Shown here: positions 9,901-24,800 of the stretch, piece after piece | How positions within the stretch are numbered: position 1 is the stretch's first letter | Layout of the letters: each line of letters opens with the position of its first letter | DNA from: Microglena sp. YARC | Lineage: Eukaryota > Chlorophyta > Chlorophyceae > Chlamydomonadales > Chlamydomonadaceae | Length of the DNA stretch: 64,000 nt | Direction of reading: 5' to 3' | Assembly: GCA_022414725.1 (NCBI GenBank) | Contig: CM039463.1 | Span: 54,667,774 to 54,731,773 of the forward strand | Notes under the pieces: model-generated | The model's input: the letters and a program-made list of their open reading frames with translations, nothing else | Database searches by the model: none | Told to the model about the DNA's origin: nothing | Made by a program: the position numbers and the translations under genes

Positions 9901-12900
9901 GTTATCTTGTATTCTCTGTAACATCGATATTCCTAAAGCTGTTATACTGTACCATCTATCAAGCTTAATCTATAGTAAACATGTATTAGTAGACATTATC
10001 TTGTACATGTATCTAAAGCCATTTTAATTCTATGTATCGAAAGACTCATGCTAGTTGTATCTAAATCCCCATCCTTACCCTCCTTGTACATCGTAACTAC
10101 TACACGCGCTAATTGTACATGTTCATATAGGCCTAAGTATCGTGATGTACTGGTATGTTCGTACAAGTCGATTTTATCATATGTACACATACGTATCTAG
10201 CTCTATCTATAGTCAGTGATATCTAAAGCATTATCGGGCGTGTTAGTACATGTATCTAAAGCCTTATCTGTGCTACATTGATCTCTGTGGTAGCATGTAT
10301 CTAAGGCCATTATCTCTCGGTACATGTGATCTATAAGCATCTCTCTTCGTCATGTATCTAAGAGGCATTATCTTGGTACTTATGTATCTAAAGGCATTAA
10401 ATCTTCGATACCATGTATTAAAGTCTATAATCATTGTACATGTATCTAAAAGCCATTATCATCTGTAAGCTTGTTATACTGAAGCCATTTTTAGTTACAT
10501 GTATCTATAGCTTCAATTATCCATGGATACAATCTAAATCTATAAATAGCCATGATCCATTATCTTTCGTACGTCTATCTCACAGCCATATATCCTTGTT
10601 TAACACTGCTATCTAAGCCGTTATCATATTAATCTCTTTTATTACTTGTTGCATGGTATCTAAAGATTATCTTCGTATACTGTATCTAAAGCCATTATCT
10701 TGTACATGTATCTAAAGCTTCATTATTCTTGTAACTATGATATACTAAAGTCCATTATCTCCGCTCATGATATCTTAGAACCGCTCTCATTCATCTTTGC
10801 ACATGTATCTAGCCAGTTATTTAATCATGTATCTAAAAGCCAGATATACTTGTTACATAGTATCTATTACAACGACCAATATACTATACTCTGGCTAGCA
10901 CTGTATCTCCACAACCGATTTCTTGATACGATGTTCTTAAGCTCAGGTGATACTGTCATGTTAGGTATAACCATATCTTGTACATCGTAGCTAAGGAGCC
11001 ATATAGTCTTGGTCATTATCTAGAAGCCCATTATCTGATTGTAGATGTATATAGAGACTATTATGTATAGTATACTACCAAGACTGCATTATCTTGTACA
11101 TGTATCTAAAAGCCTTATCTTGTATCATGTATGCTAAGCCAAACTTGTACATTAAAGCCATTACTCTTTGGTAGGGCATGTATCGGTGAGAGACCATTGA
11201 GCTTTGTAATTATCGTCTACACACATATCTCATATAGTACATGTCATCTAAAGCCATTCTCATCTCGTACATGTCATAAACGCCACTGTATCTTGAGTAA
11301 CACTTTCATACAGCCATTCTACGTTGTACCTGGTGATGCCTAAGCCCATTAATCTTGTAGCTGTATAACAGTCCATTTATTCTCTAGGGTATCATGTGAT
11401 CCTAAAGCGCATTATCTTGTAACGATGTTACGATGCTCTATCTTAGCTTACATCGCTCTCTAAGCGTTAATCTTGGTACATGTCTCTAAAGCCATTATCT
11501 TGTACAGTGTATCCATAAAGCATTATCTTGTAAACATGTATCTAAAGCCATTATCTTGTACATGTATCTAAAGCCCATTGCTCTTGTATTTCAGGTGTAT
11601 CTATAGCCATTATTCTTGTTACATGTAATCTAAGCCATTATTTTGTCATGCTGTATCTAAAGCCATTATCTTGTTTTACTGATGTATCTTAAAGCCATTA
11701 TCTGTGTACATTGTATCTAAAGACTGTATCTTGTACATGTATCTTAAAGCTCTTATCTTGTGACATGTATCTAAAAAGCCATTATCTTGTACATGTATCT
11801 AAAGCCATTATCTTGTAGCATGTATTAAAGCCATTATCTTGTGACCTGTATCTAAAGCCATTAATCTTTACATATATCTAATAGCCATTAACTGTACATG
11901 TATCTAAAGCCCAATTAATCTTGTACATGTATCAAACCATATATCTGTACTGTTCTAAAGCCATTATATTGTAGCATGTATCTAAAGCCCATTATATGTA
12001 CTGTTATCTAAAGCCATTTCTTGTACATGTAATTAAAGCCATTATCTTGTACATGTTACTAAAGCCATTATCTTGTACTGTATCTAAAGCCATAATCTTT
12101 GTACATGTTAGTGGCTAAAGTGCAAGATTATCTTGTTACATGTATCTAAAGCCATTATCTTGTACATGTATCTAAAGGCCATTATGCTTGTTACATTATT
12201 CTAAAGGTTCCATTTCTTGTACATGTACTCTAAAGCCATTATCTTGTACCATGTGCATGTAAACGCCAGTTCATCCTTGTACATGTATCTAAGCCATTCT
12301 CTTGTACATCGCTAGATCTAAGCACTTATACCTATGTACATGTTCTAAACGCTCATTATCTTGTACATGTATAATAACACGCATTAATCTTGTAAATGTA
12401 ATCTTAGCCATTATCTTGTACCATGCTCATACTAAAGCCATTATTTGTCAATGGGTATCTACGCACATATCTTGTACGATATCGTAAGCTTTATCTTGTA
12501 CATGTATCTAAAGCATTTCTTGTTGATTTAGCCATTATCCTGTGAGTTACATGTATCTAAACGCATTATCTTAGTACATGTATGCTAAAGCCATTATCGG
12601 TTGGTTACATGTACTAAGCTATTTATTCTTGCTACAAATGTATCTAAATGCCATTATGCTCTCTGTTACATACGCTTCATTTAATCTTGTACATGTAATC
12701 TACTATAGCCATATCATCTGTGTACCTGTATCCTAACAGCCATTACCCTCTTGTAACATGTATCATAAGCCCATTCATCTTGTACATAGTACTAAATCAC
12801 ATTCTCTCTGGGTACGATGTCTAAAGCCATTATCGTGGTACATGTATGCTGAGACAGCCTTATCTTCTGCTACCAAGTTCGTAATACACTTATTTCTGTA

Positions 12901-14008
12901 CATGTACTTAAGCCATTATCGGTGTGTACAGGGTTGTTAGTTCCACACAGCCATCTATCTGCTTTGGATACAGCTGTATCGGTAGCCGATTATCTTGTAC
13001 ATGTATCTAAAGCTCTTATTTGTACAGTATCTAAAAGCATTATCTTTTGTCATGTATCTAAAGCGCATTATCATTGATAACACTGTGTAGTCGTCACAGC
13101 ACATTATCTCTCCTGTAGACAGATGTGAGGTCGTAAAGCCATTCATAATTGATAATGTATCTATAAGTCATTTTTGTTACATGTAATCTACAAGCCATTA
13201 TCTGTACATGTATCTAAAGCCATTATCTTCAGCATTATCTTAAAGCCATTATCTTGTAACTTGTAATCTAAAGCCTATTATCTTGTAACTATGTATTCTA
13301 AAAGCCATTTATTTCTTGTCATGTATCTAAAGCCATTATCTTGTCAATGTATCTAAAGCATATCTCTTAGTAACACTGGTGGTCTAAGCATTATCTTGTT
13401 AGCGATGTCATCTAAGGACCAGTTTACTGTCGCTACATTGTATACATAAGCCATTAGGTCGTGTACAATAGTACATTGTTCAGGAAGCCATTATCCTTGT
13501 GATGTGTGTAATCTAAGCCACCTTATCTGTACATGTATCTAAAAGCTCTTATCTTGTACATGTCTATAAAGCCGTGATCTTGTACATGTCTCTAAGACCA
13601 TTATCTTGTACATGTATCTAAAAGCCATGTACTCTTTGCTCGGACAGTGGTTTATCTAGCAGACATTATCTTTGTAACATGTATCGGTAAGCCATTGTCT
13701 TGTGAAAACATGTATCTAGCGCATTATCTAGTAGCTTACATGTATCTAAAGGCCATTATCTGTATCATGTATTCTAAAGCCATTATCATTGTACATGATA
13801 TCGGTACAGACACCATTTATCTGTGTACATGTATCTGCCTGGTGTATTTACTTGTACATGTAATCTATAAGCATCTTATTCTTGTAACATGTAGTCTAAA
13901 GCCATTATCTTGTACATGGGTATCTAAAGCCTTAATCTTGTACATGTATCTAAAGCCATTATTCTTGTACATGTATCTAAAGCCATATTTAAAAAAAAAA
14001 AAAAAAAA

Positions 14009-14040
<32 letters not shown>

Positions 14041-17000
14041 TAGAAATCACTTCCTCCTGGTAATTCTTGTACATATAGTCTAAAGCCATTATAGGGTGGC
14101 TACACATGGTATTTCTCAAAGCCATTATCTTGTTAGCGAGTGTATCTAAAAGCGCATTATCTTGTCCTGATACTCTAAAGCCAATTATTCTTGTACATAG
14201 CGCTCATCTAAAGCCATCTATCTTGTACATGTATCTGAAAGGCCATTATCTTGTACATGCGTATCCAAAGCCCATTATCTTGGTACATGTAATCTAAAAG
14301 CCATTATCTTTGTACATGTGAGTCTAAAGCCATTATCCTTGTACATGTATCTAAAGCCATTTCTTGTACAGCGATATAATAGATAGCCATTATCTATAGA
14401 TACATCGTATCTAAAAAGCTATTTTTATCTCTTGTTAACAATTAGTATCTAAAGCCACACACATTATCTTGTACACTGTATACTAGCCATTATCCATTAG
14501 TACAATGTATGTTTAAAGCCATTCATCTGTCGCTCACCCATGTATCTAAAGCCATTCCTTGTACATGTATCTAAAGCCATTAATCTTGTACATGTATCTA
14601 AAGCCCATTATCTTTGTACAATGTTATCTACCAGCTATTATATCTTGTACAGTATCTAAAGCCATTATCGTATAGTCACATTATGTAAAGCCATCTATCT
14701 TGGTACATGTAAGTCTCACAGCACATTCGGTCTCTCGTACATGTACTCCGTAAAGCCCATTATTTCGTACATGTATCTAGGAGACATTAATACTTGCTAC
14801 AATGATTTATGCTAAAGCCATTATCTTGTATCATGTAATCTAAAGCCATTTATCTTGTACATGTATCTAAAAGCCAATTTATTCTTGTACATTGTATCTA
14901 AATCCATTATCTTGTAGCATGTATTCTAAGAGCCATTATCTTGTACACTTGTATCTAAAAGCCATTCTCCTGTACTAATGGTATACTAAGTTCCATTATC
15001 TTGTGCATGTATCTAAAACCCATTATGCTTGTCATGTTCTAAAGCATTATCTTGTTACTGGTATCTAAAGCACATTATCTTGTACATGTATCTAAAGCCA
15101 TTATCTTGTACATCGTATCTAAAGCCATTAATCTGGGTAACATAGTTATTCTAAGCCATTATCCTTGTAATGTATATCTAAGCCATTATAATAGTACATG
15201 TAATCTAAAGCCATTAATCTTTGTACATGTATGCTAAAGCCATTTATCTTGGTAACATGTAATCCTATGAGAGCCAATTATCTTGTACGAGTGTATCTAA
15301 AGCCTTGTTATTTGGTTCAGTGATATCTAAAGGCATTAGAGAGCCATCTTGGTCATGTATACTCTAAGCATTATCTGTACATGTATGCTAAAGCCATTTC
15401 TTGTATGTATCTAGAGCCATATCTTGTAATGTAATGCTAAAGCCATTATCTTGGGTCTATGTACCTCCTAAAACATATTTATCATCTGCTTAGCATTATC
15501 TTAGTACATGTACTAAAGCATTATAATATCTTCTACATGCTATCTAAAGCCAATAATTTTTAGCATGTAGGTAAAGCCATTATCTGTTTACATGTATTAG
15601 TAGCCATTAATCTTGTACATGTATCATAAAGCATCTTGTACTGTAAATGTATACATAAAGGCCATTATCTTGTACATGTATCTAAAGCGATTATCTTGTA
15701 CATGTATCTAAAGCCATTATCTTAAGCATGTATCTAAAGCCATTATCTGTACATGTATCTAAAAGCCATTATAACTTGTCCATGTATCTAAAGCCATTAT
15801 CTTGTACATGTATTAGCCTTTTCTTGTAACATACATCTAAAAGCCATTATTACTTGTACAATGTAGGGCCTAAGCATTTATTCTTGGTACATGTATTCTA
15901 AGCATTATCTTGGTACATGTAATAAAGCATTATCCTTGTACATGTATCTAAAGCATTATCTTCACGGGTATAGGGTATCTAGGAAGCCACCTCTCAGTCG
16001 TTGATCACAATAGTAATCTTAAAGCCATTATCTTGTACTGTAATCTAAGCGCATTAATCTTTACAATAAGCCATTATTTGTACATCGTATCTAAAGCTCC
16101 ATTACTTGTACATGGTAATCTACAGAGCCAGTTGATCGTGTACATGTTAACATCGCGTATTAAGCGACAGTTATCGGTTGCTCTGTATCTACATTAGCAT
16201 TCATCTTGTACATGTATTAAAGCCATTATCTGTACTTTGTACATGAGTATCTAAGCCCAGCCCACTTCTATACATGTCTAAAGCCATTATCTTGTAGCAT
16301 GTATCTAAAAGCCCATTAATCATTGTAATGTATGCTACAACTCATTATCTTGTAGCATGTATCTAAAGCATATCTTGTCATGTGTAAAGCCATTATCTGT
16401 AGCATGTACTCTAAAGCCATTATCTTGTACTGTATCTAAAGGCCATTTCTTGGTACATGTATTCTAAAGCCATTTCCCATCCTTGTAAATGTATCTAAAG
16501 CCATTATCTTGTACACTAGTATCTAAAGCATTATCTTGTACGTAAAAGGCCGGATATCTAAGCATTAGGTACATTATGTTATACATAAGCCACACTCTCA
16601 TAAGCCATAATCTTTAGTCATAGTATCTAAAGACCATTATCTTGTACATGTATCTAAAGCATTATCTTCGTAGATTGTCTAAAGCCATTTCTTGTACAAT
16701 GTATTAAACCGCATTATCTTGTATCTACATGTAGTCTTAAAATCTTGTATTATCTTGTACATGTATCTAAAGCCATTATCTTGTACTGCGTATCTAGCCA
16801 TTATCTTGTACATGTTCTAAAGCCATTATCTTGTACATGTAATCTAAAGCCAATTATCTTGTTTATCATCTTGTATCTAACAGGTATCTAAAGCATTATC
16901 CTGTACATGTATCTAAAGCCATTATCTTGTACTGTATTAAAGCATTCTGATCTCTGTGTTTACATGTATCTAAAGCCATTATCTCTTGTACTGTATATAA

Positions 17001-20000
17001 AGCCATTATCTTTGTTAGCAATGGTATCTTAAAGCCATTCATCTTGTACTTGTAATACTAAAGCTTGTATCTTGTACATGGTAATCTAAAGCCATTAGTC
17101 TTGTTAGGCATGTATCTAAAAGCCCATTATCTTGTACATGTATCTAAAGCAATACTTTGTAGCATGTATCTAAAGCCATTCTTGTACATGTTATCTAAAG
17201 CCATTTTTATCTTTTACATGTATCTAATCCAGCCATTTCTGTAACATGTATTTCTAAAGCCATTATCTTGTACATGTATATAACAAGCCATTATCTTTGT
17301 ACATGTATTAAAGTTCCATTTATCCTTGTACATGTAATCTAAGCAGCTCTTAATCTTTAAGTAACATGTATCTAAAAGCCTCTTAACTAACATTTACAGC
17401 CTTTCTTGTTACTGTATCTAACAGCCAATATAATTGTACATGTATCTAAGAGCATTATCATTATTGTACATGTATGTATCTAAGCCATTATCTTGTACAT
17501 GTATCTAAAGCCATCTATCCTTTGTACAATGTATGCTAAGACCATTATCTTGTACATGTCATCTAAAGCCATTATCTTTCACATACATGTATCTACAGCG
17601 CATTATTTACTTGTACTTGTATCTAAAAGCCATTATTTGGTACATGTATCTAAAGACATATCTTTTCTGTATCTAAAAAAGCCATTAATCTTGTACATGT
17701 ATCTTAAAGCCATTATCTGTACATGTATCTAAAGGCCATTATCTTGTAGTCATGTATCTAAAGGCCATTAATCTTGTACATGTATCTAAAGCCATTATCT
17801 GTACATGTAATCTACATTATCTTGGTGTATCTAAAGCCATTATCTTTGGGTACATGTATTACATGTATCTAAAGCCATTACTTTGTTACATGTCTAAAGC
17901 CATATCTGCACATAGTATCTAAAGCATTATCTTATACATGTATCCATGACAGCCACTATATCTGTCGTACATGGTATCTAAAGGCCATTATCTTTGTACA
18001 ATGTTAATCAAAGCATTATCTTTGTACATGTTATCTAAAGCCATTATCTTGGTACATGTATCTCAAATTGTAGTGGCTAAGTTGTCAATGTATCTTGATA
18101 GCATTGTAATCTAAAGCCATTATCTGATAACATGTATCTAAAGCCAATTATCGATAAGCATGTATGCTAAAGCCTGATTATCTTGTACATGTATCTAAGC
18201 CATTATCTTTAGCATGTATACTAAAGCCATTATCTTGTACATGATCTAAAGCCAATTATCTGTACATGTATCTAAAAGCCGTATCTTGTACATGTATCTA
18301 AAGCTCATTATCTTGTACATGTATCTAAAGCCATTCTCTTGTAACTGTGTATACTACAGCATTCTCTGTACATTTATCTAGCCATTAATCTTGTCATGGT
18401 ATCTAAAGCATTATCTTTGTACATGTATCTAAAGCCATTAATCTACACGTAAGCATGTTCTAAAGCCATTATCTTGTAAATATGTATCTAAAGCCATTAT
18501 CTTTGTACAATGTATCTAAAGCCTCTTATCTGTACATGTCCTCTAAAGCGTTATTCTTGACATGTCTTAAAGCCCATTATCTCTGTCATGTATCCTAAAA
18601 GCCATTATCTTGTACATGTATCTAAAGCCATTATCTTGTACATGTATCTAAAGCCATTGTCTTGTACATGTATCTAAAGCCATTCCATACATGTATCTAA
18701 AGCCATTATCTTGTTAGCATGTATTCTAAAGCCATTATCTTGTAACATGATCTAAAGCCATTATCTTTGTTACATGTATCCTAAGCCATTATCTTGTGTA
18801 TCTAAGCCTCTATCTGTACATGTATAAAGCCATTATTTGTACATGCATCTAAAAGCCATCTATTTGTACATGTATATAAAGCCATTATCTGACATGTATC
18901 TAAAGCCATTATCCTTGTACATGTATCTAAAGCCATTATCTTTGTAATGTATCTAAAGGCCATTATCTTGTTTGTATCAAAAGCCATTATCTTGTAGGCA
19001 TGTAATCTTAAGCCATTATCCTTGTACATGTATCTAAAGCCTATCTTGTACAGTGTATGTTCATATTTTTGGTATTAAAGCCAGTATCTTAGTTACATGT
19101 ATCTAAAGCCATTATCTTGTAACATGTATCTAAAGCCATTATCTTGTACTGTATCTAAAGGCCATTATCTTGTAAAAAGCCGCAATTATCTTGTTTAGCA
19201 TGTATCTAAAAGCATTATCTTTACAAATCGTCTTAAAAGCCGATATATCTTGTACATGTATCTAAAAGTCTCATTTATCTTATGGTACATACGTATCTAA
19301 ATCCATTACTTGTACATGTATTTAAAGCACGATTATCTTGTACATGTATCTAAAGCCAATTACTTGTACATGTATCTAAAGCCATTATTAATATTGTACA
19401 TGTATCTAAAGCCATTATCTTGTACATGTATCTAAAGCATTATCTTTGTACATATACTCAAAAGGCCATTATTTGTCATGTATTAAAGCCATTATCTGTT
19501 CATGTATAAGCCTATCTTGTAAGTAATCTAAGCATTATCTTGTACATTGTATACCTAAAGCCATTATCTTGTACATGTTGCTAAAGCATTATCTTGTACC
19601 TGTTATCCTTGGGTACATGTTTCTAAGCCAATATCATTGTCATGTAATCCTAGCCAAATTTATCTTGTACATGTATGCTAAGCGATTTCTTGTACATTGT
19701 ATCTAAAGCCATTTGTTACCATTGTATTAAATGCCAATTATCTTGTACATATCTTAAAGCCATTAGATTAGCATTATCTTTTAATGTATCGTAAAGCCAT
19801 GTATTAAAGCCATTATCTTTGGTAATCATGTAAAGGCATTATGTTCTTGGTCATGTATCTAAAAGCCATTAATCTTGTACATGTATCTAAAGCCATTATA
19901 TTGTAGCATGTTTAAAAGCATTATCTTGTACAATGTATTCTGACAAGCCATTAGCCATTGTACGTATCTAAAGCATTTATCTTGTACATGTATATTAAAG

Positions 20001-21870
20001 CCATTATCTTGTACATGTCTTGGTACATGTATTCTAAGAGCATGTATCTTTTACATTATCATAAAGCCATTATCTTGTCATGTATGCTAAAGCGACAACA
20101 TTATCTTGTCATGTATCTAAGTATCTAAAGCATTATCTTGTACATGTATTTCTAGCATTAATCCTTTGTACAATGTATCTGAGAACGCCATTACTTGTCA
20201 TGTATCTAAAGCCATCTATCTTGTACATGTATTAAAGCATTATTTGTACATGTATATAAAGGCCTTATCTTTGTACATGTATCTAAAGCCATTATTTGTA
20301 CATGTATTAAAAGCCATTTCTTGTACATGTATCTTAAAAGCCATTATCTTGTACATGTATTAAAGCATTATTCTGGTAGTACATTTGTATCTAAAGCATT
20401 TATCTTGTACATGTTCTAAAGGCCATTATCTGTTAATGTATCTAAAGCCATTATTTGTACATGTATAAAGGCATTTTTTGTAACATGTATTAAAGGCATT
20501 TTCTTGGACATGTATTAAAGGGGCATTATTTGTATGTATCTAAGCCATTATCTTCATGTATAATGTATCTAAACCTTATTTGGTACAGTATCTAAAAGCC
20601 CCATTATCTTGTACACAATGTATCTAAAGCAATTGATATTGTACATGTTATCTAAAGCCTTATCTTGTTACATGTTATCTAAGGAGCTCTATTATTGGGT
20701 ATTCAAAGAGTATCTAAGCCCATATTACCTATGTACATGTATCTATAATATCCAATAATCTTGTACCTGTATCTAAAGCATTATCATTGTACATGCATCT
20801 AAAAGCCATTGAATTTGTACATGTCTAATAAAAGCCATTATCATTGTACATGTATCTAAAAGCCATTATCTTGTACATGTAAATACACAGGCCATCTTAT
20901 CTTTTGTAATCTGTATCGGTAAATGCAACATTATCTTGTAACATGTGATCTAAAAGAGCCATTTATCTGTTACATGATCTATAAAGCATTATTTTGTACA
21001 TGTATCTAAAGCATTACCTTGTACATGGTAATCTAAAAGCATTATCTTGAGTAGGCATGTATCTAAGCCAATATATCTTGTACATGTAATCTAAATCCAT
21101 TATCTTGTAACATGTATATAAAGCGCTGATAATTATCTTCTAACCATGTAATCTTAAAGCCATTATCTTTTAGTACCATGTATCTAAAGCCATTACTTGT
21201 ACATAGTATGCTAAATGATGAGTGTATCCTTTGTACTATGTAACGAAAGCATTATCTTGTACCATATTAATCTAAACCATTAAATCTTTGTACATGTATC
21301 TAAGAGCCATTAATCTTATCGTAACATGTATCTAAGCTCTTAAATCAGTATGTAATTATCTCTAAGCCGTTATCATCTGTACATGTAGTCGTAAAGCCAT
21401 TCATCTTTATGTACCATGTTCTAAAAAAGCCAATTCGTACTTTGTACTATGATCAACTGTTAAAAGGCAATTAAACGATAATATGTTAGATTCGTGACAG
21501 CCTATTTATATGTACATTGACATGATCTATAAAGAGCCCATATATTGTCCATTTTATCTAAAAAAAGCCATTTCAGATCCAATTAGTACTATGTGCGACT
21601 TCTTAAAGTATGCCATCATACATCTTACATGTAATGTACTAAAGCATTAGATCTTAGTTAACATGTACATAAAGCGTCGTAGCCTTTTGTACTTAGGTTA
21701 TAAATACGACATTTATCGTTCGTCAATGTCAATAATAAGCACCATTATCCACTTCAGTAAACATGTATCTAAAGCCGTATATTCAATTGAGTATCATGTT
21801 CCAAAGCAGAGGCTTTAATTTCAGATTGATACATTCGTATCTCTAAGAAGCCTTTTTTAGTTCAAATGAT
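3958..21870 (+). repeat. 26-bp satellite array, plus orientation
   Basis: Head-to-tail copies of a 26-bp unit whose core reads TAAAGCCATTATCTTG, followed by the 8-bp palindrome TACATGTA and TC. Dividing length by 26 gives roughly 690 units. The first units carry the variant ATGTCTC, and a recurrent variant has GCTCTT for GCCATT. Copies are near perfect at 4.0-7.2 kb and become increasingly broken by 1-3 base indels, worst around 9.3-11.4, 12.6-15 and 20.6-21.9 kb. The perfect array has a stop codon on each strand every 78 bases (ATCTAA on plus, AGATAA on minus), so it cannot encode protein. Confidence 0.97.
13988..14062. repeat. A18-T14-A18 block within the satellite
   Basis: Eighteen A (13991-14008), fourteen T (14009-14022) and eighteen A (14023-14040) follow one another, then about 20 bases (AAATCACTTCCTCC region) that do not match the 26-bp unit, before the satellite resumes. 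It could be a relic of a poly(A)-tailed insertion or a consensus artefact. Confidence 0.7.
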
Positions 21871-24800
21871 CAATCTAAAGAGATAATGGCTTTAAGATAC
21901 ATGTACCAAGCATAATTGGCTTTAGATAACTGTACAAGATACATGGGCTTGTAGATACATGTATCGTATAAGAATAATCAGCTTTAGATACGTAATAGTA
22001 CCTATAAGATAATGGAGCTTTAGGATGAGCATGTCACACAGATAAGGCTTTATGTATAATCCATCTACAAATAATGGTTGATTGTGATAAGCTTTAGATA
22101 CATGTAAAGATTGATATCAGTGCCTTTTAGAGATTACACTAAGTACAAAATAAGGATTTAGATACATGTACAAGCACATATATCATGGCTTTTGTATCAT
22201 ATAGCATTAATCCATTATCCTCTATGGTACATACGTAATCAGATATAAAATGGCCTTTAAGATATTAACATCTTAGTACATAGTTAATCATAAATGACCA
22301 TTGTGATTCTTAAGGATATAGCTAATGTCTACAAAAGACATATATTATAGGCTCTTCTTTATGGAATCAATACATGTACAGTAGATTAATGGTACTTATA
22401 AAGACCTACATGATACATTATCTCTTGTAACGCACATAATTGCTTTTAGATATAATACATGTACAATGATAAAGGCCAGTACTTCTTTTAAGATATCATT
22501 GTACCATACGATATCATGAATAATGGGCCTATTTATCAATACAATGTTAGGGCTTGGTGAGATATCATGTAACAAGATGAGAGTGCTTCTACGAATTACA
22601 ATTGTTCACATTAGGAGTAAATCGAGCTATTTAAGATATCATTGATACAAAGACCTAATTTATCTTGTCATAGATACAAATGTACAAGATAATCTAGAGC
22701 TCTTAGATAAATGTACCGAGACAATCGGACTTTTTAAAGATTACTATTGTATCAACAGTATATAATTCGTGCTATTATAGAGATACATGTACAAGAAGAT
22801 CGGACTATTTTAAGATTATCATGGTCATTGTACATGTAAGTATCAATAGGATTTAGACTCAATTAGCTTACTATTACATAGTAATATCTAAATAGGCTTT
22901 AAGATACATGTACATTAAGACTCAAATTTAGGCTGTATAGAGACTATATGTCAAGATAGATGTGCTGTATCTTAGATACATGATAAACAAACATATAGGC
23001 TTTTAATCACAGATAACAGTTAGCACTAGTAGAATCTATATAGGCATTTTAGACCACACATGTACATTAATTGTATACAATAGAATTCGGCTTATAAGCC
23101 TTAGATACAATGTTATTCATACTTGTACAATGGATGAAATGGCTCTTCAAGAAAGTACCATTTGATTCATTGTCACAATTGATATATGAGCGTTTAGATA
23201 CATGTAAAGATAGTAGGCTTTAGATACATGTACAAATAATGGCTTAGATACATGTAAAAGATATGAGCTTTAGTGATACATTTACAAGATTATGGCGATA
23301 CTAATATCAAAGTCCGAAGAATGTGGCTTTTAGCCTACATGTCAGCGATAATGGTTTAGAGGTACATGTACAGAATATGGCTTTAGATGAACATGTTCAG
23401 AGATAATGGGCTTCTAGATACATGTTACAAAGATATCATGGCTTTAGATAGCAGTGTACAGGAATAATGGCTTATAATGTACAGAAGGCTTTAGATATAC
23501 AGATAGATGGAAGCTTTAGATAGTCATAGAAGAGTAATGCTTATTCTGGTCAGTAGGAATACATGTGAAGATAGGCTTTAGATCATACACAGATAATGGC
23601 TTATCATGTACAGCGAGATATGGCTTTATATACCATTTAAAAATAGATCATGTTACAAGTAATGGCTTGTTAACTTTCAGATACATTTAATTATAGGCTT
23701 AGATACGATAATCGGTTTAGGCTTTAATACATTGTACAAGATAATGGCTTTAGATACATGTACAAGATAATGGACTTTAAGATACATGAATAGAATGGGC
23801 TTTTAGATACATGTACCAAGGATAATGGCTTTTAGAACAGTACAAAGAATAATGGCTTAGATACGGTTAAAGATAATGGCTGTTTATACATGTACGTGAT
23901 AGCATGGCTTTGAGATCATGTAGACAAGATATGTGGCAAGATAACAATGTGACAAGAGAATGGCTTTAGTATAGGCATGTACATATAATGGCGTTTAGAT
24001 ACACATTACAAAAGATAATGGCTTTTAGAACATGTACAAGATATGGCTTTAGATACTGTAAAGGATCATGGCTTTGAATTTGTAGCAAGGATATGGGCTT
24101 TATATACATGGTAAAGAAGAAGGCTTTAAGAAACATGTACACAGATAACGCTTTAATAAGCTAATGTTTTAGATAGATGTACCACATGATAATGGCTTTA
24201 GATAAGTAAATAGATAAGGCTTTAGTACTGTTATGGCGTTTGAAGAATAATGTACAAGAATGGCTTTAGAATCATTAGTAATGGCTTTAGATAGCGTGTA
24301 CAAGAAATGGCTTTATATACATTACATTGGCGTAGATAGAGCTTTAGATTACATGTAGATAAGATACATGGTATCAAAGATGGATACATGTAAGAGATAA
24401 ATGATTTTAGATACAAGAGATAATGCTTTAGTAATGTACAAGATAATGGCTACATTAGATAATGACATAGGTAAGAGATATGCTTTAGATACATGTAGCA
24501 CAAGATAATGGGGGATACATGTACCTTAGTATAATGGGCTTAGATTTAGACTGGTTTAGGATGACATGTAAGAGGATAATGGCTTTAGGTACAAGATAAT
24601 GGGCTTCATTACAAGATATATGGCTTAGATTTACAAGAAATTGTTTAGATACATGTACATATGATAAGATGTAAGCAGTAAGTAGGCTTAATGTTCGCTT
24701 TTAGATATGGCTTCATGTACAAGATAATGATACATGTACTTTAGATACATGATAATCAGCGATGTACATGGTTAGATACATGTACAGAAAGGCTTTATAT

